The translations under genes and the position numbers were made by a program. DNA of 33,033 nt from assembly GCA_022825925.1 (NCBI GenBank), contig JAJDVW010000111.1:1-33033 (forward strand), written 5' to 3'. Below the pieces are notes generated by a model that was not told where the DNA came from, ran no database searches, and worked only from the letters and a program-made list of their open reading frames with translations. Each line of letters starts with the position of its first letter. Positions within the stretch are counted from its first letter, which is position 1. The DNA comes from Pseudomonadales bacterium (GTDB lineage Bacteria; Pseudomonadota; Gammaproteobacteria; Pseudomonadales; Azotimanducaceae). Positions 7,608-15,028 of this stretch are shown here, one piece after another.

Positions 7608-10600
7608 TCAAGGTTGCCGATACGCCTTGCGAATGGTCACCGGCTCGTTCAGCAACTGGCCCCGCAGGTAGGCGTTGTCCGTGGGCGCCGTGGCTTCCTC
7701 CTGGTGAATCCCGTGCACCACGTCCATGCCGGAGGTGACGCGTCCGAACGCGGCGAAGCCGAGGCCGTCGGCGTTGCGGGCACCGCCGAAGTCGAGGCTC
7801 GGCTGGTCGCCGACGGTGACGAAGAACGCGCCGCCGCTGGCGCTGCCGGGGTCGGTCCGGCCGAGTGACAGCGTGCCGTCGAGGTGGCGGATGCCGGTCT
7901 GCTCCGTGGTCTCGTGCGGGACTGACGGCAGCGCTTTCGAGGGGTCTGTCAGACCGCCCTGAACGACCTCGATGACCGGCGAGCCGTTGTCGTTGTTGCG
8001 GCGCACGACGCGGTAGAAGGCGCCGCCGTCGAAGAGCCCCTGGTCGACGTGTTCCAGGAAACTGCCGGCGGACGCGGGCGCGGCCTCCGGGTACACCGCC
8101 AGCGCGATGTCGCCGGCGTCCGTCTCCAGCGTGACGCGCACCGCCGGACCCCACTCGTCCGCGGCCGGGTCGTCGGCCGGCGGCGCCTCGGGTTGTGCCA
8201 TGGCGGCCATCTGAATGGTCTTCACCTGCTCCATCATGCGGTCCGAGGACGACTTCGCGCTGAAGCCCGGCGGCGGTTCCATCCCGCCGAGATGCCGGAC
8301 GAAATAGTCCCACATGCGCACCATGCCGTAACCGGGCAGGGCGTGGCCGGTCTGCGGCAACAGCACCAGGTCGAACACCTTGTTGGCGTCCATGAGCGCC
8401 TGCGTGAGCTGGAAGAGGCCGCCGGGGTGCACGCCGAAGTCCAGCATGCCGTGAATGAAGAGGAGCTTGCCCTCGAGGTTCGCGGCGTGCGTCAGGTTCG
8501 CCTGCTCGAGGTAGTTGTCGCCGGCCGGCAGGCCCTGGTAGCGCTCGCCCCAACTGTGCCAGAACAGCCGCTGGTCGTGGTTGCCGGCGACGGACACGCC
8601 GACCTTGAAGAACTCGGGGAACTTGAGCATTGCCCGTGCCGCCATGTAGCCGCCGCCGGACACGCCGGTAATGCCGACGCGCTCCGCGTCCAGGTACGGG
8701 AACCGCTCGGCGAGCTGCCGGATGGCGGCGACGTGGTCTTCGAGGTTGCTCGCGGTCTGCAGCCGGCCGTAGGACGACTCGTGGAAGGCGCGCGAGCGTT
8801 CCGTGGTGCCGCGTCCGTCCAGGATGACCGCGACGAACCCCAGTTCCGCCAGGGACGCGGCCGAGTCCAGGCTCAGGGAGGACAGGGAACCGAAACCCGT
8901 CTTGGGCACGTTCGTGACCTGGGGCCCGCCGTATATGTAGTCGATCACCGGGTAGGACCGGCCGGCATCGAAGTCCTGGGGCTTCAGCATCACGCCGCGA
9001 ATCTCCGTTGCGCCGTCGGCGGCGGTGACGGTGAAGGGTTCGGGCCAGCGTTGCCCGTCCGGGACGGCATGCGGCGTCGCCTCCTCGACGAGCAGGAGTT
9101 CCTCGCCGTCCGCCGACATGAGCGCGGTGACGTTGGGCCGGTCCGGGCGCTGGCGGGTCTCCACGTAGTAGCCGGCCCCGGGAGACAGCCCGGAAACCGC
9201 GCCCGGGTCCTGGCCGAACACGGTGAGCAGCAGCAGCGAGAAGTCGCCCTGCGAGAGCACGATGTGGTCGGCGTCGCTGGCGCTGAGCACGGTGAGTTCG
9301 TCGGTGTCCAGGTGCACCCGGACCACTTCGCGAAAGTAGGGATTGGCGTCCGGCCGGCGCCCGCCGACGGTCAGGAAGAGTCCGCGACCCTCGCGGTCCA
9401 CTCCGAGCACGTCTCTCACGAGCCAGTCGCCGGCGGTAAGCGCGCGCTTCTCCTCGCCCGTTGCCGCGTCGTGCAGGTACAGGTGCCCCCAGCCCGACTT
9501 CTCCGAGTACCAGACGAACTCCTCGCTCCCGGGCAGGGGCACGATGAAGGTCGGCATGTACACGTTCGAGCCGAGTTCCAGGTAGGTGTCCGTGGTCTCC
9601 CGGAACACCACGCGGGCGAGCCCCGAGTCGCGGGCCGCGGTGACCACGCGGGCCTCCCGCTCGCCGCGCAGGATGTCCACGAAGTAGACCGCCGTGGAGT
9701 CCGCGGACCACCAGGCCCGGTTGCCCCCGAAGGGCGTGTCGTTCATGCGCGCCGCCGCCAGGTCCGGGTAGTGCACCGGCGTCTGCTTGCCGGTGTCCGT
9801 GTCGATGACGGTCATGCGGAAGCGGGTGACGTGCTCGTCGCCCGGCAGCGCCTGGCGGTAGTCGATCACCCTGGGCCGGATGCTCCCGTCGGCGGGCGCG
9901 AAGTCGATCACCGGCAGGGATTTCACCTGCCGGTCGTCCGTCTGCGCGGTGAACAGGTAGCGCGAGTCGGGTGACCACACGGCTTCCGGCCTGACCGCGG
10001 GCCGGCCCGTGGCGTTCGGCGTCGCCCCGTAGGCGTAGAAGGGTTCGCCGTCGGTGGTGAGCTGCTTCTCCTCGCCGGAAGCGAGGCGCTTCACCCAGAG
10101 GTTGTGGTCCCTGGAGAAGGCCGCCCTGGACCCGTCGGGGGAGACCAGCCAGGACGCGTCGTTGGGATTGGCGTCGAGTTCCTCGAGTTCGCCGTCCTCG
10201 AAGCGGAAGAACCGGCCAGCCATCGTGAAGGTCACGGCGGAGGGTTCGATCTCGACGCCTACTATGGGCAATGCGGCGGCGTCGATCTCCTGGCCCGTTT
10301 CTTTCGCGAGGGAGGCCGCGAGGGCTTCATGGTCGAAGGCGGGCCGCTTCTCGCGCCGCTCCGCGTCCACCAGCGTGTACTCCTTGCCCCCGGGCGTTTC
10401 GCGCTCGTACCAGAACGTCGATGCGTCGATCCACCGCGGATGGATGGTCTGGTTGAGCACCCATCGGTCCTCGGCGTGCCCCTGGACCGCCGCCGCGCGC
10501 TCGTAGGCCGGCAACAACGGGTGCGGCGCCGCGGGCTCGTCCTGGGCGAGGCAGATGCCCGCGCCTAACAGGAGGAGGACCGTGAAGGGGGGACGGGCGC

Positions 10601-10616
10601 AGTTGATCGTGTTCAT
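7608..10616 (-). CDS. DPP-IV-like S9 peptidase fused to a C-terminal cyclophilin prolyl isomerase
   Basis: 1002-residue two-enzyme fusion. Residues 1-24 are a signal peptide (FTVLLLLGAGICLAQ). About 60-500 form the DPP-IV beta-propeller. About 520-790 form the S9 catalytic domain with Ser653 in GVSGGGY, Asp726 in GMLDFGVHP and His758 in LPQTGHALPG. A Pro/Ala/Asp-rich linker (about 795-824) leads to a cyclophilin-type peptidyl-prolyl isomerase domain (825-1002). That domain shows TDAGDIALAVYPEAAP, FYRVV (the catalytic Arg position), VVQGG, SGGAFFVTVGDQPSLDFG and FAAFGRVTSGMDVV. Ordinary bacterial DPP-IV-like proteins end after the hydrolase domain at about 750-800 residues. The likely role is cleavage of Xaa-Pro peptides in the periplasm, with cis-trans isomerisation on the same chain. 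The ATG at 10616 overlaps the TGA of a decayed upstream gene (ATGA). Confidence 0.92.
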   Translation of the reverse strand: MNTINCARPPFTVLLLLGAGICLAQDEPAAPHPLLPAYERAAAVQGHAEDRWVLNQTIHPRWIDASTFWYERETPGGKEYTLVDAERREKRPAFDHEALAASLAKETGQEIDAAALPIVGVEIEPSAVTFTMAGRFFRFEDGELEELDANPNDASWLVSPDGSRAAFSRDHNLWVKRLASGEEKQLTTDGEPFYAYGATPNATGRPAVRPEAVWSPDSRYLFTAQTDDRQVKSLPVIDFAPADGSIRPRVIDYRQALPGDEHVTRFRMTVIDTDTGKQTPVHYPDLAAARMNDTPFGGNRAWWSADSTAVYFVDILRGEREARVVTAARDSGLARVVFRETTDTYLELGSNVYMPTFIVPLPGSEEFVWYSEKSGWGHLYLHDAATGEEKRALTAGDWLVRDVLGVDREGRGLFLTVGGRRPDANPYFREVVRVHLDTDELTVLSASDADHIVLSQGDFSLLLLTVFGQDPGAVSGLSPGAGYYVETRQRPDRPNVTALMSADGEELLLVEEATPHAVPDGQRWPEPFTVTAADGATEIRGVMLKPQDFDAGRSYPVIDYIYGGPQVTNVPKTGFGSLSSLSLDSAASLAELGFVAVILDGRGTTERSRAFHESSYGRLQTASNLEDHVAAIRQLAERFPYLDAERVGITGVSGGGYMAARAMLKFPEFFKVGVSVAGNHDQRLFWHSWGERYQGLPAGDNYLEQANLTHAANLEGKLLFIHGMLDFGVHPGGLFQLTQALMDANKVFDLVLLPQTGHALPGYGMVRMWDYFVRHLGGMEPPPGFSAKSSSDRMMEQVKTIQMAAMAQPEAPPADDPAADEWGPAVRVTLETDAGDIALAVYPEAAPASAGSFLEHVDQGLFDGGAFYRVVRRNNDNGSPVIEVVQGGLTDPSKALPSVPHETTEQTGIRHLDGTLSLGRTDPGSASGGAFFVTVGDQPSLDFGGARNADGLGFAAFGRVTSGMDVVHGIHQEEATAPTDNAYLRGQLLNEPVTIRKAYRQP

Positions 10617-10633
10617 TTGGCCTCCAGCAGATA
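10604..10633 (-). repeat. Shared translation-start block, copy 1
   Basis: On the minus strand this reads gtatctgctggag, a short spacer, then aaATGaacacgatc. It covers the ribosome binding site and first codons of the S9-cyclophilin gene. A near-identical block starts the gamma-glutamyltransferase gene at 14840-14868 in the same orientation. Confidence 0.6.
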
Positions 10634-10870
10634 CCACTCGCGTTGTGCGTCGGCGAGTTCCGAGAGTTCCCGCGTCAGCCGCGCGCGGCGGGATCGGTGG
10701 TCAGGAACGCCAGGGCCGTGGCCATCGCCGCGAGATTCCGGTACTCCACCCAGATGCTCGCGTTCTCCCGGTCGCTTCCGGCCGAGGTCAGGGCACCGTA
10801 GTACTTCACGTTTCCGAACCGACGTACATGCGGTTCCTCGCTGGCGCGCACATCCTGCGCGAATCGTCGC
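10613..10870 (-). pseudogene. Decayed small gene (NIPSNAP/ABM-like), ATGA-overlapping the S9-cyclophilin gene
   Basis: Two protein-like pieces lie in different frames of the minus strand. The first (about 10680-10870) contains RRFAQDVRASEEPHVRRFG and SAGSDRENASIWVEYRNLAA, then stops. The second (10613 to about 10680) reads LTRELSELADAQREWYLLEAK and stops. Joined by one frame change near 10680 they resemble a short dimeric alpha/beta-barrel protein (NIPSNAP or antibiotic-biosynthesis-monooxygenase-like). That assignment is tentative. No start codon is seen in the first frame. The terminal TGA overlaps the ATG of the S9-cyclophilin gene, a normal operon junction, so this was probably the previous gene of the operon. 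Confidence 0.45.
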
Positions 10871-11184
10871 GTGTGGCAGCGCGGCCGCCAGCGTGGCTTT
10901 CGCGAAAGCCGTCATCTCTCAGCCGTTCCAACCGGATCGGATGCTACGACGCAGCCGAGCGTGACACCCTCAGAAGCAGAGCCCGGCTGCGAGTCGCCGA
11001 GTCAGGCTGGCCCGGCTGGCTTGACCGGAGGGCTGGCTCCTTTGTCTGTATCGATATACAGTCTCGGCATCCCGGTCGCGGGTGACCACGACCCCAACCT
11101 GCATCACGGCGAGAGCCAGCGAGAAGCCGCATCGCGGTCACGCTCTCGCACGGGCCCGCGTAAAATACGACCAGACGGAAAGAC
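10871..11184. other. Non-coding stretch upstream of the restriction-modification cassette
   Basis: I see no supportable gene between the decayed small gene and the methyltransferase. It holds an imperfect dyad (ctgtatcgatatacag near 11045-11061) and, just before the methyltransferase, a candidate -10 element TAAAAT at 11161-11166 with no convincing -35. The purine-rich ggaaagac before the ATG is a likely ribosome binding site. Confidence 0.4.
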
Positions 11185-12300
11185 ATGACGCGCAACACCG
11201 CCACCCCAGTACGACGCATGCCTGTCGAACCGCAAGCCCCAGCCGCCCGGAACGGCGCGGCCTCACCGTCGCCGCGGCCAGAGTCCTTCCAGCGCGCCAA
11301 GTCGACGATCCACTTCCAATCCGCGGAGACCCTCTACGACCTGTGGCCGACACCGGTTTGCATCGTTGCCGACGGCCCGTACGGCCTCAGCGGATTCCCC
11401 GGCGATCTGCACACGGCGAAGGGCCTGGTCGATTGGTACCGCCCCCACGTCGAGGCGTGGTCGGCGCGGTCGACTCCGGAGACCACGCTCTGGTTCTGGA
11501 ATTCCGAACTGGGCTGGGCCACCGTCCACCCCCTCCTCGCCGAAAACGGGTGGGAGTATCGAAGCTGCCACATCTGGGACAAGGGCCTCGGCCACATCGC
11601 CGGCAACGCCAACACCCGCACGCTCCGCAAGTTCCCGGTCGTCACGGAAGTCTGCGCGCAGTACGTCAAGCCCCCGAGATTCGAATCGGCGGCGGGGGGA
11701 ACGTTGTCCATGCAGGACTGGCTGCGCGGCGAGTGGCGCCGTTCGGGACTACCGCTGCGTCTGGCCAACGATGCCTGTGGCGTTGCCAACGCGGCTACCC
11801 GCAAGTACCTCACCGCCGATCACCTCTGGTACTACCCACCGCCCGACGCCTTCGTGCGGCTCGCCGCCTACGCCAACGAGCGTGGCGATCCTTCCGGCAA
11901 GCCCTACTTCAGCCAGGACGGGCGTCGTTCCATCACCGCCGAACAATGGGCCCGCATGCGCGCCAAGTTCCAGTGTCCCGCGGGCGTGACGAACGTATGG
12001 CGGCAACCGCAAGTCTCGGGCAAGCAACGCATCAACGGGGACCGCCAGCGAATGCAGTGGAGGTACAAAAGCCTCCACGGCAGCCAAAAGCCCCTCGAAC
12101 TGATCGAGACCACGATACGGGCGACGACCGACGCGGGCGACGCGGTTTGGGAACCTTTCGGTGGGCTATGCCCCGCCGCGATCTGCGCTTTCCGGCTCGG
12201 CCGCGCGTCCCACAGCGCGGAGATCGTCTCGGAGTTTTGCCGCGCGGCCGTCGAGCGGCTCGATTCATGCCGCGAAAGCCTGGACCTCCTGAACGTGTAG
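11185..12300 (+). CDS. Type II DNA methyltransferase (N6-adenine or N4-cytosine, beta-class order)
   Basis: 371-residue amino-methyltransferase. The catalytic motif IV appears early as DGPY (63-66, a variant of DPPY) in ADGPYGLSGFPGD. The AdoMet-binding motif I comes near the C-terminus as WEPFGG (about 322-327) after SQKPLELIETTI. Motif IV before motif I is the circular order of beta-class enzymes. Conserved stretches such as LVDWYRPHVEAW, TTLWFWNSELGW, WDKGLGHIAGN and KFPVVTEV match a family of type II methylases I recognise, but I cannot assign the recognition site. The first ~35 residues are low complexity. The ATG has a plausible ribosome binding site (ggaaagac). The gene directly downstream encodes a PD-(D/E)xK nuclease, so the pair is a complete restriction-modification unit. 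Confidence 0.88.
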   Translation: MTRNTATPVRRMPVEPQAPAARNGAASPSPRPESFQRAKSTIHFQSAETLYDLWPTPVCIVADGPYGLSGFPGDLHTAKGLVDWYRPHVEAWSARSTPETTLWFWNSELGWATVHPLLAENGWEYRSCHIWDKGLGHIAGNANTRTLRKFPVVTEVCAQYVKPPRFESAAGGTLSMQDWLRGEWRRSGLPLRLANDACGVANAATRKYLTADHLWYYPPPDAFVRLAAYANERGDPSGKPYFSQDGRRSITAEQWARMRAKFQCPAGVTNVWRQPQVSGKQRINGDRQRMQWRYKSLHGSQKPLELIETTIRATTDAGDAVWEPFGGLCPAAICAFRLGRASHSAEIVSEFCRAAVERLDSCRESLDLLNV

Positions 12301-12403
12301 AACCGACCCGCTGGGAGCACCATGCGCTCTGGCGAGGTGTCCGGAGCGCCCTTTACGCGTGTGTCCCGACCGGTTCTCGACGCCGACCAACGTCGAAGGT
12401 CTG

Positions 12404-13045
12404 ATGGCCACCGACATCTTCACGCTCAACACGGCACTCGCCGCGACGATGGAAGACTCGATGGTCAAGACGCTCAACGACCTCCGGTCCGTCTGGGATA
12501 CGAACGACCGGTACGAGACCTATGCATTCGTTCGCCAACCGCAGACGTTCCCCGATGTCGTCCTTCGCCGAGTCGACAACGGAGAGGACGTCCTGCTCGG
12601 CGTCGAGCTGAAGGGGTGGTATCTCTTGGCCAAGGAAGAAGCGCCCACCTACCGCTTCACGGTCACCGAGGCGGCGTGCAACCCACAGGATCTGTTGGTG
12701 GTCGTGCCTTGGGTACTCTCGAACATCCTCGCGGGTTCGCCCGTTCTCTTCCGACCATTCGTCCAGTCCGCCCTCTACTGCGCCCGCAAGCGCAACCACT
12801 ACTGGCTGCACGAGCGCCGGGTCCGGGGCACTCCCGGTACGATCGATACTCCGTCCGGCGTGTCTCCCTACCCTGCGTCCAAATCCAACACCTCGGACCA
12901 ACCCTCCAAGGACGACGGCGGCAACTTCGGACGGCTCGCCCGATACGGTCTGATGGACGACTACATCGCCGAGATGCAATCCACCTTGGTGCGCGGCATC
13001 GCCGTGCGGGACTGGCAGGCGTTCTTCAAGGCACACCTGTCGTAG
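12404..13045 (+). CDS. Type II restriction endonuclease, PD-(D/E)xK fold
   Basis: 213-residue protein with a compact nuclease core. Asp51 sits in FPDVVLRR and, after a beta turn, VELKGW supplies Glu68 and Lys70, giving PD-(16)-ExK. No other domain is visible. Position next to a type II methyltransferase on the same strand makes it the cognate restriction enzyme. The start at 12404 follows gaaggt at a good distance and begins MATDIFTLN; upward extension to 12359 is possible but less likely. The recognition sequence is unknown. Confidence in 'nuclease' is high and in 'cognate partner' fairly high. The gene ends 20 bases before the convergent gamma-glutamyltransferase gene. Confidence 0.8.
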   Translation: MATDIFTLNTALAATMEDSMVKTLNDLRSVWDTNDRYETYAFVRQPQTFPDVVLRRVDNGEDVLLGVELKGWYLLAKEEAPTYRFTVTEAACNPQDLLVVVPWVLSNILAGSPVLFRPFVQSALYCARKRNHYWLHERRVRGTPGTIDTPSGVSPYPASKSNTSDQPSKDDGGNFGRLARYGLMDDYIAEMQSTLVRGIAVRDWQAFFKAHLS

Positions 13046-13065
13046 GTCGGCGGTAGCCGGCTGCG

Positions 13066-14853
13066 TCAATAGCCGACGGGCCGGCTGTCGTTCGCCGGCG
13101 TCAGCGCCCAGACCATGGAGACGCCGCCGGTGCGCGCGCCGGTGTCGGGGTCGATCATGGCGCCGGACCAGCCGCCCTGCAGGAGGTCGTCCTCGTAGAG
13201 ATTGGCGCCCATGGCGTTCGCGGCGGCGACCACCTCGGGATCGAACCTGCCCTGCACGATGCTGGTGCGCTCGGTGAGGCCGGTCGAGGTGAACTCCGGA
13301 GAACCGAAAGCCGGTGCGCTCGCCGCTTCTTCGGGGCTGTAGCCGAAGTCCAGGATCGAGTGCAGCGCCTGGATGGTCTTCTGGTGCAGACCCATGCCGA
13401 TGGAGCCGTAGGCGAGCAGCGGCGCTCCGTCGCGCATCACGATGCCCGGATTGGTCGCGTCGGGCAGGCGCGCGCCGGGGCCGGCGGCGGCGATCTGCGC
13501 CTGCTGGTGCGCGGCGGAGTCCGGGATCGAGATGCCGTCGACGAAGATGCCGGTCATGCCCCAGCTCACGGTGTTGATGGAGTGCACCATGCCCAGCATG
13601 TTGCCCCACTGGTCGGCGGTGGCGATGGTGTCGGAGTGCACCGGCACGGTCCGCGGGGGGCGGGCGAAGGGGATGTCGCCGGCCTGCAGCGCGGCCCACA
13701 GCGCGCGGCCGTGCGGCTTGCCAAGCCGGCCCCGCAGCGACATGTCCACCCCCGGCACCTCGTCGGCGAGATGCGGGAACAGGTAGCCGGCCATGGACAG
13801 CCGCGTGAGCTGCGTGAGCCAGAAGAGGGCCTCCGGCGATTCGGTGTAGTGCCCCATGGACTTGATGTCCGCGGCCTCCAGGATGTTCAGCGCCTCGGTG
13901 GTGTTGACGCCGCCGGTGGCGGGAAGCCCGTGGGAGAAGACCTGGTGCCCGGCATAGTCGGCCACCACGGGGTCGCTCCAGAGGACTTCGTAGGCGGCGA
14001 GGTCTTCCATGGTCATCCGGCCCCCTTCCTCCCGGACCGCCGCGACCAGCCTCTCGCCCCATGGGCCCGAATAGAGGTAGTCCACGTTGCCGTCGGCGGC
14101 GACCCGGCGCAGCGTCGCCGCCAGCGCCGGCTGCCGGAAGTTGTCGTCGAGTGCGTGGAAGGAGCCGTCTTCCCGCGCGAAGACCGCCCGGGTCTCCGGA
14201 CGGCGGGAGAGGACGTTGGAGCGGAACTCGACGTTCTGCACCAGCCCGGCGTTGAACGGCATGCCTTCCTCGGCGATGCGGATGGAGGCCTCGAACAGGT
14301 CCGCGAAGGGGACCTTGCCGAAGCGCTCATGGCCCGCTTCCACGCCCTTCATGAATCCCGGCACCAGGGTGGCGCGCCCGGACGGACGGATCTCCGTGGA
14401 CATGAAGTCGCCGATGTCCAGGCCCGGGATGGTCATGGGGTCGTCCTCGCCGGCCACCGTGTTGTAGGACGCGTTCATGTTGTAGACGGCGTCGGTTTCG
14501 GCGTCGTAGTAGACCAGCGTCATGATGCCCGCGAAGCTGACCCAGCTTCCCGCGGCGAGGGTCACCTGCGCCATCGCGGTGGCCAACGCGGCGTCCATGG
14601 CCGAGCCGCCTGCCTTGAGGATGTCCAGCCCCGCCTGCACCGCGGCGGCGCCGGTGGTGCCGACGACGATGCCCTTGTCCGTCGTGCCGCCTTCCTGCGG
14701 TGGGCCCGATGGTTCCTCCGCGGCGACCGGCGCCGGGCCGGCTGCACTGCCTTCGCCTGGAGCCTCGCCCGGGGCGCAGCCAATGAGCAGCCCGGCGCAC
14801 ATCACCGCGAATGTCGGTCCGGCGATGAGGGGGCGGGTGAGGATCGTGTTCAT
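13066..14853 (-). CDS. ggt: Gamma-glutamyltransferase-family lipoprotein
   Basis: 595-residue N-terminal-nucleophile (Ntn) hydrolase-like protein of the gamma-glutamyltranspeptidase family, which transfers or hydrolyses gamma-glutamyl groups of glutathione and related peptides. A lipobox (LLIGC, Cys at about 26) and an Ala/Gly/Pro/Glu-rich linker point to membrane anchoring. Family hallmarks include GIVVGTTGAAAVQAGLDILK, AGGSAMDAALATAMAQ, a small-subunit region with DATNPGIVMRDGAPLLAYGS, and GWSGAMIDP near the end. The expected self-cleavage segment is SDTIATADQWGN (Ser407-Asp408-Thr409). It is about two residues shorter than the usual T-x-x-x-S-V-x-D pattern, so activity and the exact nucleophile are uncertain. 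It is divergent from a TonB receptor gene. Confidence 0.85.
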   Translation of the reverse strand: MNTILTRPLIAGPTFAVMCAGLLIGCAPGEAPGEGSAAGPAPVAAEEPSGPPQEGGTTDKGIVVGTTGAAAVQAGLDILKAGGSAMDAALATAMAQVTLAAGSWVSFAGIMTLVYYDAETDAVYNMNASYNTVAGEDDPMTIPGLDIGDFMSTEIRPSGRATLVPGFMKGVEAGHERFGKVPFADLFEASIRIAEEGMPFNAGLVQNVEFRSNVLSRRPETRAVFAREDGSFHALDDNFRQPALAATLRRVAADGNVDYLYSGPWGERLVAAVREEGGRMTMEDLAAYEVLWSDPVVADYAGHQVFSHGLPATGGVNTTEALNILEAADIKSMGHYTESPEALFWLTQLTRLSMAGYLFPHLADEVPGVDMSLRGRLGKPHGRALWAALQAGDIPFARPPRTVPVHSDTIATADQWGNMLGMVHSINTVSWGMTGIFVDGISIPDSAAHQQAQIAAAGPGARLPDATNPGIVMRDGAPLLAYGSIGMGLHQKTIQALHSILDFGYSPEEAASAPAFGSPEFTSTGLTERTSIVQGRFDPEVVAAANAMGANLYEDDLLQGGWSGAMIDPDTGARTGGVSMVWALTPANDSRPVGY

Positions 14854-14868
14854 TTCGTCTCCAGCGGT
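14840..14868 (-). repeat. Shared translation-start block, copy 2
   Basis: On the minus strand this reads gtaccgctggagacg then aaATGaacacgatc. It matches the block at the start of the S9-cyclophilin gene with one gap and a few substitutions. It supplies the GGAG ribosome binding site and the first codons (MNTI) of the GGT gene. Confidence 0.6.
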
Positions 14869-14909
14869 ACTCCTCCGGGCTCATTCCATGACGCGGCCCG
14901 TGCCTTGCA

Positions 14910-14925
14910 CCCTCAGCACTGAGGG
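14910..14925. promoter_or_regulatory. Dyad in the divergent GGT / TonB-receptor intergenic region
   Basis: ccctcag-ca-ctgaggg forms perfect 7-base arms around a 2-base centre, extended by GCA/TGC with a 2-base bulge. It lies in the 175-base region between the starts of two divergent genes, so an operator serving both is plausible. A transcript hairpin is an alternative. No regulator gene is nearby. Confidence 0.4.
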
Positions 14926-15028
14926 AGTGCCCGGAGTATCGCGTCGTTTCGGGAGGCAGGTCGGCGTTGGGAACGGACGGCGGGGTCCGCCAAGGCCGTG
15001 CCGCGCATTTGCGTGGAGGAAACCGGAC

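Noticed and set aside
8049..9974. 641-codon plus-strand open frame opposite the S9-cyclophilin gene
   Set aside because: No recognisable motifs, low-complexity Val/His/Arg content, and complete overlap with a strongly supported gene.
11045..11061. Palindrome-like ctgtatcgatatacag upstream of the methyltransferase
   Set aside because: The halves do not match exactly on reverse complementing, and no gene start or promoter element aligns with it.
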